Positions 41,398 through 50,820 of a DNA stretch of 64,000 nucleotides are shown one piece after another (position 1 is the first letter of the stretch; each line of letters starts with the position of its first letter). The DNA is from an uncultured Clostridia bacterium. Lineage in GTDB: Bacteria; Bacillota; Clostridia; Oscillospirales; Ruminococcaceae. The notes beneath the pieces were generated by a model. It was given only the letters and a program-made list of their open reading frames with translations, made no database searches and was not told where the DNA came from. The stretch is taken from NCBI GenBank assembly GCA_947626165.1, contig CANQRG010000004.1, forward strand, positions 62,001 through 126,000, read 5' to 3'. The position numbers and the translations under genes were made by a program.

Positions 41398-43511
41398 TTA
41401 CTGTCCTTCCCGCCCCTCACTTACAAAACAATTGTGGTTTTTATATAACGGAGGACATAATATAAATCTCTTCCCGTTACTTTTAGTACGCTTAAAAACT
41501 TTTCCTATTCGTTTTTCAATCCTAGGAATTAGCTGTTTTCCGACATTCACACTACTTATATGCAAACTGTGATATTTAGTATTCAAAATGTCCGCAATTT
41601 GTGCAGCGGTTATCGGATTCCATTTTGATTGATTTGCTTTTGTGTCAAATAACATCATAAATTCATCTTCTCCGTTAATCAGAGTTTCAAAATCTTCATT
41701 GCTACGGTTAACTATGTCCTGTTCCTCTTCTGTAAGTAAATAGCCTTTAGGATTTTTCCTGTACTCGGATTGTATCGCCGCCAAAATTGAGCATACCATT
41801 CCGAATCGTATTCAAAGATTTTCTGAATATCAATTTTCTCAATTGGTATAGTCCAATAACGCCTGTTACCTGTTTCATCACAAAGGTATGTCTTTGGATT
41901 AACTGTACCACAAAAGGAAGTGCGTCTCAGACGAACTGTTTCGTTACGAGCATAAGGTTCACGAAAGCGATCGTTTTGTTCAGTTAAAAAACCTTTTAGT
42001 GAAGACTGTTCTTTTTTAGTTGTACTGTCAAGCTCTCCTAATTCACATATCCAAACCTTTGTAGCTGACATCAGACTGTCTTTGTTTCTCATATCCAATA
42101 CAGCGCCACCCTTAAAGAACTGTTCTTTTATAGCAAGATGACGGAATAACTGTGTTTTTCCCAATCCCTGCGCCCCTTGTAAAACTAGAAGTCCTTGTGC
42201 AGATATTGGATTTTCATTGCTATTATAAAGCACAGCTATTGTCTTTAATGCCCATTTCTTTACAAGTGATTTATGAAAGTCGTCTGAAATACCCATAATA
42301 CGGTATAACTCTGTTAGTCTGTCATTTCCGTCCCATTGAACGGCATTAAGCAGTTCTTTCACAGGGTGATAATGATTCTCATTTGCAATAACATTCAAAA
42401 CATCATGTATAACTGAGTTTTGCGCCCTTTTGTACGAAAGTTTACTTGCTGCATCTAATATTAAAGTTTCGAGCAGATTGCAAGCGTCTTCGGCATTGTA
42501 TTTTGACGGTAATCCGTCAACCTCAATGCGATTATTCATATCATTCAATCTAATTTTTATGCCAAAAGCACGCAGAAATAATCGAGCAACAGCAATATCA
42601 AATTTTCGGTTTTTTCTATCCTTGGCATATAATTTATTAAGTGCATTTGAATCAACTACAGGCAGTTCAAATTTATTTCTTCTCTGTTTATTATTATATT
42701 TCTTTGGAGAAACATAATCAGAACTTGTTCTAATTGACTGATTGTAAAAAGATACAGCACCGTCCCAAATTTTTTTCAGTTCGGAATTATCCAGTGGAGG
42801 ACTGCACCTTTCTGATTCATTGATAAATGACTGATACGCCATGGTATCCATATCCCCATATCTTGTCAGTACACGCAAAGCAAAACGGTGCAATGTGGTG
42901 TTGCGTTGTCCCTCTGGAATAATATTTTTATTCTTTGACGAATGTTTAACAGACTTCTCTCTATCAATATCGACATGAATAGTTTTCATGAAATCGTATA
43001 AAAGTACGCCACCTGAATAGAATTCTACCTGAGGATTTTCTACTCCATAAAAGAAACGTGCAGCGTCTTTGGCATTAGGGTCAAACGGCGTAAAATATCT
43101 GCAAACTGCTTCTTTATGTATTTTATATTCCTTGCAATCTTTTATTGTTACATCGGGAAAATAAACATGAAATTTTGGACGAGGTTTTTTACCGCCCTTT
43201 GGTTTCATATTATTGCGTGAATACGATATGTAGAATGGAACATTATAAAAAGCTTTTTTTACATCATCAGGTGTTATCCACTCATCAGGATTATCGCTAT
43301 CGCTGTTGTCAACATCAAACATGTTGCAGTCTGACTGAATAAAGTTGCTATTTTTACGATGATTATCTTTATATTCAACACAGACATGGTCATACATAAC
43401 TACTTTCTGCAAATCCTCCACACATTTTATAGTCATTCTATACGGATATTTGGTATTTTTAGCATTCTCACGGTCATTATTGTAATACAAAGTCATATTA
43501 ATATCATTCAT
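41398..43511 (-). pseudogene. PrimPol plus VapE/virulence-associated-E-type replication helicase, frameshifted near 41776-41786
   Basis: Two overlapping ORFs (41712..43511 and 41398..41799) join as ...SEWYAQFW|AAIQSEYRKNPKGYLLTEEEQDIVNRSNEDF; Walker A LQGAQGLGKTQLF; start MNDINMTLYYNN at 43511 with GGAGG. Confidence 0.75.
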
Positions 43512-43736
43512 TGTTAACGTCCTCCAATAATACCATTCACATTCTAATTTACCATAGCACATAATTACAAGGCGTTTACGAGGTTTTATCTCCAACAATA
43601 TAATTCATTATAATTTTATAAAACCCTTCAAAAAGCATAGTTAGATTAGGTGTAAGCCATATTTGAATAACAAACATCTCTTTCAACTGCTTGTCCCTTA
43701 TTAAAATTAAAAAATGAATGGTCGCTATAATTTTTT

Positions 43737-43770
43737 CCATCCATTTATAATAAGCTATTTTATATACGTA
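43737..43770. repeat. Right attachment arm/terminal inverted repeat of skin-like element
   Basis: CCATCCATTTATAATAAGCTATTTTATATACGTA. Confidence 0.8.
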
Positions 43771-44397
43771 CGACCTCGATATACCGAACTTTTTTGCTAT
43801 CTCCCGTTGTGTCAGAGGTACCGCTCCGTACAATCCATACCTTAGCGTGATGATCTCACGCTCTCTGTCATCAAGACACTCAGGTAGAAATGTATACAGC
43901 TTTCCCGATTTAATGGATAGATCGATCTTGTCTATTATTTCAATGTCCTCTGATATTATATCCATTAATGTTAGCTGGTTTCCGTCCTTATCAGTATCTA
44001 TTGGCTCGTCGAAATAAAGCTCTCCCGACGATTTTTTTAATGACCTAAAGTGCATTAAAATTTCATTTTCAACGCACTTGCTTCCGTAGGTTGCAAACCG
44101 CGTTCCCTTTGTATAATCAAAGGTAGACACCGCTTTTATAAGCCCTATTGTGCCTATTGATATAAGATCCTCCTGATCGCTTGAGTTTGAATAATACTTT
44201 TTGACTATATGTGCAACCAACCTTAAATTGTGCTCGATAAGCTTCGTTCTTGCAGAATCATCTCCCTCAGCCATTCTGCTGAAACATTCTCTTTCCTCCT
44301 TTGAAGATAACGGCTTGGGAAAAGCTCCGTTTTTTTCAAGGTGAAGCGCAAAATAAAGGCAGTTTGAAAGAATTATTTCAATTAAATTTGCAAACAT
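43766..44397 (-). CDS. sigK: sigK 5' fragment (pro-sigma-K residues 1-211); the listed ORF 43576..44397 reads through into the element
   Basis: FPKPLSSKEERECFSRMAEGDDSARTKLIEHNLRLVAHIVKKYY...ISIGTIGLIKAVSTFDYTKGTRFATYGSKCVENEILMHFRSLKK...TQREIAKKFGISRSYV then diverges. Confidence 0.95.
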
Positions 44398-44398
44398 A

Positions 44399-44437
44399 AA
44401 AACACCCCTTTAACATACTTATGAAAAAAAGGTGTTT
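44399..44437 (-). promoter_or_regulatory. Hairpin covering sigK Shine-Dalgarno
   Basis: Minus AAACACCTTTTTTTCATAAGTATGTTAAAGGGGTGTTT just upstream of ATG 44397. Confidence 0.45.
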
Positions 44438-44473
44438 GTCTATTCTGTTATTCAGTTTTAGAGCAGAGCAATA

Positions 44474-44944
44474 CTATATGCCTTTCTTCTTTTTAATAAT
44501 TTCATCACTGTCCAAAACTATGGTAAAAGGTCCGTCGTTTTCCAAACCTACCTTCATATCAGCACCGAAAATCCCGTGCTCCACCCTTGTTTTGATCCTC
44601 TCTTTGCAAAGACCAATAAAATACTCGTAAAGCCTGTTAGCCTTGTCAGGATTTCCTGCGTTTATAAAGCTCGGTCGATTTCCCTTTCGGCAGTCTGCAT
44701 AAAGAGTGAACTGCGATACTATCAAAAGCTCTCCATTTACATCTTTTATAGAAAGATTAGTTTTATCGTTTTCATCAGAAAATATCCTAAGATTTATCAT
44801 CTTGTCGCATAGCTTTTCACATTCAAATTCAGTATCCGTCTCGCAAACGCCCATTAATACTAGATAACCCTGTGATATTTTCCCGACAGTTTTATCTCCA
44901 ACCGTTACATTGGCGTTTCTTACTCTTTGTATTAAAAGTCTCAT
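44474..44944 (-). CDS. dtd: D-aminoacyl-tRNA deacylase
   Basis: [36 protein letters not shown]. Confidence 0.95.
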   Translation of the reverse strand: MRLLIQRVRNANVTVGDKTVGKISQGYLVLMGVCETDTEFECEKLCDKMINLRIFSDENDKTNLSIKDVNGELLIVSQFTLYADCRKGNRPSFINAGNPDKANRLYEYFIGLCKERIKTRVEHGIFGADMKVGLENDGPFTIVLDSDEIIKKKKGI

Positions 44945-45093
44945 TTTAGTCTCCTTGTATAATTTATATTAACATAATAACACATCACAACAGAATAATC
45001 AATCTGCACTAACTAGCAGTCACAAGCAGATATTGAAAAACTAACTTGCTTGTGCTATAATTTAGTAAAATAAGAGATATAGGAGCAAGATTT

Positions 45094-45582
45094 ATGGATA
45101 GCTTTAAAGAACAGCTTGTAACAAGAAAATCGGATAACTCAGTTTTTATAAAAAGAGCATTGATATTTATTGCTTCACTGCTTATTGCAGTGGTGTTGTT
45201 TATATTTCTTAATGTTATGTCGCTGATACTTATTGCCATGCTTTTTTGGGGTGCATACATCCTTATCAGAAACTTCGACGTTGAATATGAATACATCTGC
45301 ACAAACGGCGATTTGGATATTGACAAAATAACGGCAAAAAGCAGAAGAAAAAGACTTATATCTGTCGATCTTAAAAGCGTTTCAGATTTCGGTTCGCTAA
45401 AAGGAAAGAACTTAAATAAAGATTACAGCATTATTGACGCAACATCGGGTGAGAGCGAAGATGAATCATATTTTATACAATGTAAGGATACTAAATACGG
45501 AATGTGCAATGTTCTTATAACGCCTGATGAGGATATGCTTGAAGTTATAAAAACCTACCTGCCTCGAACGATCAGGAGGTAA
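45094..45582 (+). CDS. DUF6106-like membrane protein
   Basis: ORF; two TM segments then YEYICTNGDLDIDKI; family name from memory. Confidence 0.6.
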   Translation: MDSFKEQLVTRKSDNSVFIKRALIFIASLLIAVVLFIFLNVMSLILIAMLFWGAYILIRNFDVEYEYICTNGDLDIDKITAKSRRKRLISVDLKSVSDFGSLKGKNLNKDYSIIDATSGESEDESYFIQCKDTKYGMCNVLITPDEDMLEVIKTYLPRTIRR

Positions 45583-45585
45583 TAA

Positions 45586-45945
45586 ATGTACTCAATTGGA
45601 ATTGATATTGTAGATATTCAGAGAATAGAAAAAAGCGTTTCAAGCAGCAGATTTCTTTCAAAAGTGTATTCTAAAAAGGAACTCGATTTTTTCTCACCAA
45701 AGAAAAACCCATACCCCTCTATGGCAGGCAACTGGGCAGCTAAGGAAGCCTTTTCAAAGGCTCTTGGTACAGGTTTAAAAGGCTTTAGTTTAAATGAAGT
45801 TTCAGTCTTGAGAGATGAAAACGGCAAGCCTTTCTTAGTGCTTTCAGGAAAAGCTCTTGAAATTGCAAAAGGACTTTCTTTTTCTGTTAGCATAAGCCAC
45901 ACCGATGCTCTTGCAACTGCCGTTGTTATTGCTTATAAGGAATAA
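45586..45945 (+). CDS. acpS: Holo-[acyl-carrier-protein] synthase
   Basis: GIDIVDIQRIE; GNWAAKEAFSKALGTG; SISHTDALATAVVI. Confidence 0.95.
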   Translation: MYSIGIDIVDIQRIEKSVSSSRFLSKVYSKKELDFFSPKKNPYPSMAGNWAAKEAFSKALGTGLKGFSLNEVSVLRDENGKPFLVLSGKALEIAKGLSFSVSISHTDALATAVVIAYKE

Positions 45946-45988
45946 GATCATATTGAAATAAACCTTACATTTACGAATGGAGATCATT

Positions 45989-47512
45989 ATGTCAAAGATA
46001 CTTACCACCCAACAAATGGGATACGCAGAGAAAAATTCTGCTAGCTACGGCGTTTCATTGTCAGAGCTAATGGACAATGCCGCTCTGTCTTTATCTCACA
46101 AAATAACCAAAATAGCATATAAAAGAAACCTTAAAAACATACTTATACTTGCTGGCAGCGGTAATAACGGCGGAGACGGTCTTGTTTGTGCGAACACACT
46201 GCTCAGCAATTCTCTAAATGTAAGGATAATTCTTGTGCAGGGAAGCCCTAAATCAGAGCTTGCAAAAGCGGCAATGTCAAGACTTGAGAAAAACGCAGAA
46301 ATTGTTCCGGCTAGCGACGACGCCGAACTAACTGAATGGGCGGATATTGTAGTAGACGCCGTATTCGGAACAGGGTTTCACGGTAGTCTTCCCGATGAGA
46401 TCAAGCCGCTTTTTAAAATGGTAAGTGAATCAGAAGCTGTAAAGATCGCCTGCGACTTGCCGTCAGGAGTTAATGCAAAAAACGGAGAAGTATCAGACGG
46501 TACTATTGAATGCGATTACACAGTTTGCTTTCACGCCCTGAAGCTCGGACTATTACTCTCCCCTGCAAAGGAATTTTGCGGAGAGATTACAACCTGTGAC
46601 ATTGGCATACCAAATCAAGCTGAAGATTTTGATTTTGAAATTGAAAAACTAGACACAACTTTGGTAAAATCATTTTTACCTCCCCGACCAAACAACGCCC
46701 ACAAAGGGACCTTCGGCAAGCTGTTATGTGTTTGCGGCTGCTCTGGTTACAGAGGTGCGGCGGCAATTTCAACCTTAGCCGCACTCCGCACAGGGGTTGG
46801 TCTGGTAAACTTATGTACCATTGATAAGGTTATCTCCTCGCTTTCATCAAACATTTATGAGGCTACCTACACTCGTCTTGAAAGTGAAAACGGTTTTATA
46901 TCCTGTGATAACGCAGATAAAATTGTCGGGCTTTCAAAAAACTCAAGCGCTTTATTATTGGGCTGCGGTCTTGGTAAAAACGCTCATACGATAAGCCTTG
47001 TAAAGGAAATAGTAGAGCGTGCTGAAACACCTATAATAATAGACGCTGACGGAATAAATTGCCTTTGCGAGAATATAAATGTACTAAAGAACACAAAGGC
47101 AAAGATAATTCTTACCCCTCATATTGCTGAGTTTTCACGGCTCTTAGGAATTTCGGTATCTGAGTTTTTAGAAAATCGTTTTGATTTAACAAGACAATTT
47201 AGCAGTGAATACAATGTTACAGTTCTGTCGAAATCGACACAAAGCATTGCCGCATCATCTGACTGCAAAAAAGTTTACCTGTCAGATACAGGCAACTCTG
47301 CTCTAAGCAAGGGCGGAAGCGGAGATCTGCTTGCTGGTATGACAGCTTCATTTGTCGCACAAGGAATTGAGCCGATCTTAGCTTGTGCAATAGCCCAATT
47401 CGTTTTGGGCATATCTGCCGAGCGGCTTGCAAAAAGTATGTCAAGACGTTCTGTAATTGCAAGGGATATTTTAGATGTTCTGCCTTTTGTTCTCAAAGAA
47501 ATTGAGGATTAA
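45989..47512 (+). CDS. nnr: Bifunctional NAD(P)H-hydrate epimerase / ADP-dependent (S)-NAD(P)H-hydrate dehydratase
   Basis: AGSGNNGGDGLVCA (YjeF_N), NAHKGTFGKLLCVCGCSGYRGAA and KGGSGDLLAGM (carbohydrate-kinase-like domain). Confidence 0.93.
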   Translation: MSKILTTQQMGYAEKNSASYGVSLSELMDNAALSLSHKITKIAYKRNLKNILILAGSGNNGGDGLVCANTLLSNSLNVRIILVQGSPKSELAKAAMSRLEKNAEIVPASDDAELTEWADIVVDAVFGTGFHGSLPDEIKPLFKMVSESEAVKIACDLPSGVNAKNGEVSDGTIECDYTVCFHALKLGLLLSPAKEFCGEITTCDIGIPNQAEDFDFEIEKLDTTLVKSFLPPRPNNAHKGTFGKLLCVCGCSGYRGAAAISTLAALRTGVGLVNLCTIDKVISSLSSNIYEATYTRLESENGFISCDNADKIVGLSKNSSALLLGCGLGKNAHTISLVKEIVERAETPIIIDADGINCLCENINVLKNTKAKIILTPHIAEFSRLLGISVSEFLENRFDLTRQFSSEYNVTVLSKSTQSIAASSDCKKVYLSDTGNSALSKGGSGDLLAGMTASFVAQGIEPILACAIAQFVLGISAERLAKSMSRRSVIARDILDVLPFVLKEIED

Positions 47513-47513
47513 A

Positions 47514-47552
47514 TAAAAGCCTGTGTACGGGATTATCCTCATACACAGGCTT
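47514..47552 (+). terminator. Terminator
   Basis: AAAGCCTGTGTACGGGATTATCCTCATACACAGGCTTTTT. Confidence 0.75.
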
Positions 47553-47575
47553 TTTATTTGAAAGGATGAAACAGC

Positions 47576-48085
47576 TTGAACAAACCTGCAAAATATCTAA
47601 TCATTTCAATAATACTTGTAATGCTTTTTACGTTGACCTCCTGCAAAAAGAATACTAAAGCCGCCACGCTGAATATTCCATACTCATGTGAGCTGACAAT
47701 GAAAAGTGACGATGAGGGAAGCGACACATATAAAGCCTCATTGTCGCGGAAAGAGAATAGCTGGCTTGTGACGTATACCGAACCTGAGAGCATCAGCGGA
47801 ATGACTATAACCTATTCAGACGACAATTATAAGATCAAGCTCGATAAACTGGAATTTGACGCAAAACGAGATGAGCTTCCCGACAGTGCGTTAAGCACTA
47901 TGATAATATCTGCTTTGGATAAATCCACTTTGTCAACCAATGTTGAATACAAAACAAACAAGGGACTCACCATAGCAAGCGGAACAATAGGCGATAAAGA
48001 TTACGAGCTTGTCTTTAAAGACGACATTCCTCAGTCGCTTAAAATATCAGGTTATACGGTTACATTTTCAAACTTCAAATCTTAA
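47576..48085 (+). CDS. Lipoprotein, unknown function
   Basis: Lipobox LFTLTSCKK; TTG start. Confidence 0.65.
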   Translation: MNKPAKYLIISIILVMLFTLTSCKKNTKAATLNIPYSCELTMKSDDEGSDTYKASLSRKENSWLVTYTEPESISGMTITYSDDNYKIKLDKLEFDAKRDELPDSALSTMIISALDKSTLSTNVEYKTNKGLTIASGTIGDKDYELVFKDDIPQSLKISGYTVTFSNFKS

Positions 48086-48095
48086 CGGGTATAAA

Positions 48096-48135
48096 AAAGA
48101 GTACAAACGCAAAGTTTGTACTCTTTTTGTAATTT
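48096..48135. terminator. Bidirectional terminator
   Basis: AAGAGTACAAACGCAAAGTTTGTACTCTTTTT. Confidence 0.75.
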
Positions 48136-48148
48136 AATTTTTTACTTA

Positions 48149-50287
48149 CTACTTAGTTCTCTTTCTTGATACAACATATCCTGCTCCCAAAAGAACTATT
48201 AATGATGCTGCAACTGCTGCACCGCCTGCTGTATCAGGGTTCTCAGAATTGTTCTCATTTTCGCTGGTTTCTTCAGTTGTATCGCTCCAGTTTACTGTGA
48301 ATTTAACTGTAAGCTCTTCCCACTCGGCATCTATAGCCGCATAATCATTCTTAGCGCCCTTAGAAAGTGCCTGAGGTGATGCGTCCTTTGCACATTTACC
48401 ATCAGGACTTGTATATGCGTCCTCAGGTATCTCAGTTACTTCTGCATCATACAGAGGTACATATGCATTCTTCTCATCAACAACCTGCGTATAAGGAACA
48501 CCTGTTAGCTTTTGCTTCTTACCGTCAAGCTTAACCTCGTCAACCGTAACTGTTGCTTTGCTCTGCTTGTCGATCAAGCCTTGGATTTCAAGATTACAAT
48601 CAGCCAAACCTTTTGCCGTACCATCACAAGTTGCCTTAACCGTATAAGTCTTTCCGTCACCCTTTTCAGATGTGACAACATCTACCGTTTTAGCGGTTAC
48701 GTTTTTATAGTTCTTACCGTCGTTATACCATTGATATTTTCCGTTAATATCCTTAAACTGAACATATCCTAATCCTGTGGTACTGTCAACCTTTTCGGCT
48801 GCTTCTTTCAAGCCTTCTATAGATGCTTTTAATTTTGCGGTAACGGCGTCTATCTGCTCCTGAGTAATTGCTTCGCCGTTTTCTGATCTTTTTATCAAAT
48901 CTTTTGCCTCTTGAACTGCTGACTCAACAGCTGCCCATGAATCTGCTGTGTATTTTGTGAAATCCATTCCCTCTGCTGTTTCAATATAACCTTTTAGCTC
49001 GCCCCAGATGAGTATTCCAAGCTCTTTACATACAGCTTTAAGATCATTAACCGCTTTATCAATAGCTGCCTGAGGTTCTGCAAGCAATGACTTTGAAAGC
49101 GACTTATAGTTTCCATATTGACTCAAAACGCTGTTAGCCGAATTATATGCGGCAGTAAGCTTTTCCTTGATTTGGTCAACTGTAAGAGTAGGATTCTTTG
49201 CCTGAACTTTCGCAAGCTCATCAGCACTGTTAATTACATTTGATACTTCTCCTAAAACATTCTGAAGTGGCTTTGAAATAACACTGTTCATCATACTGTC
49301 AGGTACATTTGCATTAAATGTTATTTCCATTGCATACTCAGGCAAGAAATCACAGCCTGCATATCCATTTGCAAATTCAGTACTTGTCGCTCCTGAGAAG
49401 CCTGAAACACCAAATACATCAAGACTTTGTGTGTTACTCTGATATTCTTTAGCAAAATTAAATTTTCCGCCGTTTTCCTTATCGGGCTGACCGTTTACTG
49501 CATAGTTATTTGTAAATGTATACTGTGCATAGCCGGTTTCATTATCGCCCTTTCCTGTGATCCAATAACCTGCAGGAATTGACTTATAAGGTGTCTTTGC
49601 TTCGTATTCTTCCTTGGTATTATAAAGCTTAAGAACAGGATTGCTTATAGTAACTCCGTTATTCTTTAGATATTGAATATTTGAAGAAATATATAAAATG
49701 TTAATACCGTTGCCCGGGTCAGTCTCTTTTTCTCCATAGTTAGTAGCTGTATCTAACTTGAAATTATAACCCTGTATACCTACTGTATATGTACCGCTGC
49801 CTCCTATTTTTGCATCATGGATCTGAGCGTATTCCTTGATTCCGCTATCGCCTTCATTCTCTCCATAATACAATCCTGTAGGTCCGTATGCCGCATGGAA
49901 GGTTCTTAAAGCAACGCCGTTTGAGTCCTTATTAATAAGCGCATAACCTCCGCTGTATAAATGCGCCCATGGGCAATATGCATTTATGCCTTCAACAAGT
50001 TGATTGTTTACATTTACTAATCTTTCTCCTTTATGATCAGGAACACCAATAGCGTTACGGTGGGTCCATGTTCCAGTTTGAACACTCAATCCCATATAAT
50101 AATCGCCTGATGTTAACGAATATGGCTTATCCAAAAAATCAAACATATCTGAATCGTTTCTTTCCTGACCTGTTTCAAAACCAGGTTCAAACGGCTTTGC
50201 GTTCAAATTAGCTGAAACGGAAAAGCTCAGCGACGACATAACCAAAGCAACAGCCGCTGCACTGGAAATTATCCTTTTTAATTTCAT
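48149..50287 (-). CDS. Cell-wall-anchored surface protein with FIVAR-like segment and NPDTA sorting-signal-like C-terminus
   Basis: Signal peptide; ...SENPDTAGGAAVAASLIVLLGAGYVVSRKRTK. Confidence 0.75.
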   Translation of the reverse strand: MKLKRIISSAAAVALVMSSLSFSVSANLNAKPFEPGFETGQERNDSDMFDFLDKPYSLTSGDYYMGLSVQTGTWTHRNAIGVPDHKGERLVNVNNQLVEGINAYCPWAHLYSGGYALINKDSNGVALRTFHAAYGPTGLYYGENEGDSGIKEYAQIHDAKIGGSGTYTVGIQGYNFKLDTATNYGEKETDPGNGINILYISSNIQYLKNNGVTISNPVLKLYNTKEEYEAKTPYKSIPAGYWITGKGDNETGYAQYTFTNNYAVNGQPDKENGGKFNFAKEYQSNTQSLDVFGVSGFSGATSTEFANGYAGCDFLPEYAMEITFNANVPDSMMNSVISKPLQNVLGEVSNVINSADELAKVQAKNPTLTVDQIKEKLTAAYNSANSVLSQYGNYKSLSKSLLAEPQAAIDKAVNDLKAVCKELGILIWGELKGYIETAEGMDFTKYTADSWAAVESAVQEAKDLIKRSENGEAITQEQIDAVTAKLKASIEGLKEAAEKVDSTTGLGYVQFKDINGKYQWYNDGKNYKNVTAKTVDVVTSEKGDGKTYTVKATCDGTAKGLADCNLEIQGLIDKQSKATVTVDEVKLDGKKQKLTGVPYTQVVDEKNAYVPLYDAEVTEIPEDAYTSPDGKCAKDASPQALSKGAKNDYAAIDAEWEELTVKFTVNWSDTTEETSENENNSENPDTAGGAAVAASLIVLLGAGYVVSRKRTK

Positions 50288-50497
50288 AAAAATCTTCCTT
50301 TCATTGTGAAACTAAATTGCACATATACATAATTAAGTTGAGAATGTTCTTATAAAAATCCTATGCACAACTCTACATTGTATATTTTATCATAAAATTT
50401 ACACTTGTGCAATGATTTATTAAACAAAAAATCGCGAAATATTATAGTCAAACTGCACAAAAATCAAACAAGATTTTGAACATATATAAATATAAAC

Positions 50498-50782
50498 TTA
50501 CTTTTTATTCTTAGTAGTTATAAATCCCGCAATCGCTAAAATTATTATTACTCCTGCCACTCCGCCTAAAATATAATAAAAGGTCGGAGTTTTTTTAACA
50601 GTTGGTAAATTGTTATTAGCAAATGGGTCATCATCAGTACGCTCGGCGGTTGTAACAGCACTATATGACGCTGTGCTTTGAGCTTCTGATGAAATTTTGT
50701 TATTCTCTGCAAAAGCAAAAATACCGCAAGTTCCCACTGTTAGTACAATTACCATAAAAACGCACAAAAGAACTCTTTTCAT
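50498..50782 (-). CDS. Small secreted/membrane-anchored protein
   Basis: Signal peptide MKRVLLCVFMVIVLTVGTCGIFAFA and C-terminal TM. Confidence 0.6.
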   Translation of the reverse strand: MKRVLLCVFMVIVLTVGTCGIFAFAENNKISSEAQSTASYSAVTTAERTDDDPFANNNLPTVKKTPTFYYILGGVAGVIIILAIAGFITTKNKK

Positions 50783-50820
50783 ATTTATCACCCTATAACT
50801 TTTTAATGCTCTTTTTAATT

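Larger units (their letters stand above)
33647..43770. mobile_element. Skin-like sigK intervening element (10,119 bp core to core)
   Basis: Splits sigK; ACGTA (plus strand) core at 33647-33651 and 43766-43770; flanking imperfect inverted arms; large serine recombinase at left end; mobile-element cargo. Confidence 0.93.

Noticed and set aside
41712-41799. Programmed -1 ribosomal frameshift in the VapE-like gene
   Set aside because: No canonical X-XXY-YYZ slippery heptamer in the correct frame; a one-base loss in the G run is simpler.
43576-43765. The 62-residue C-terminal tail of the 273-aa sigma ORF as a genuine protein end
   Set aside because: The sequence after ...SRSYV is element DNA read through; the true C-terminus is found at 33646..33580.
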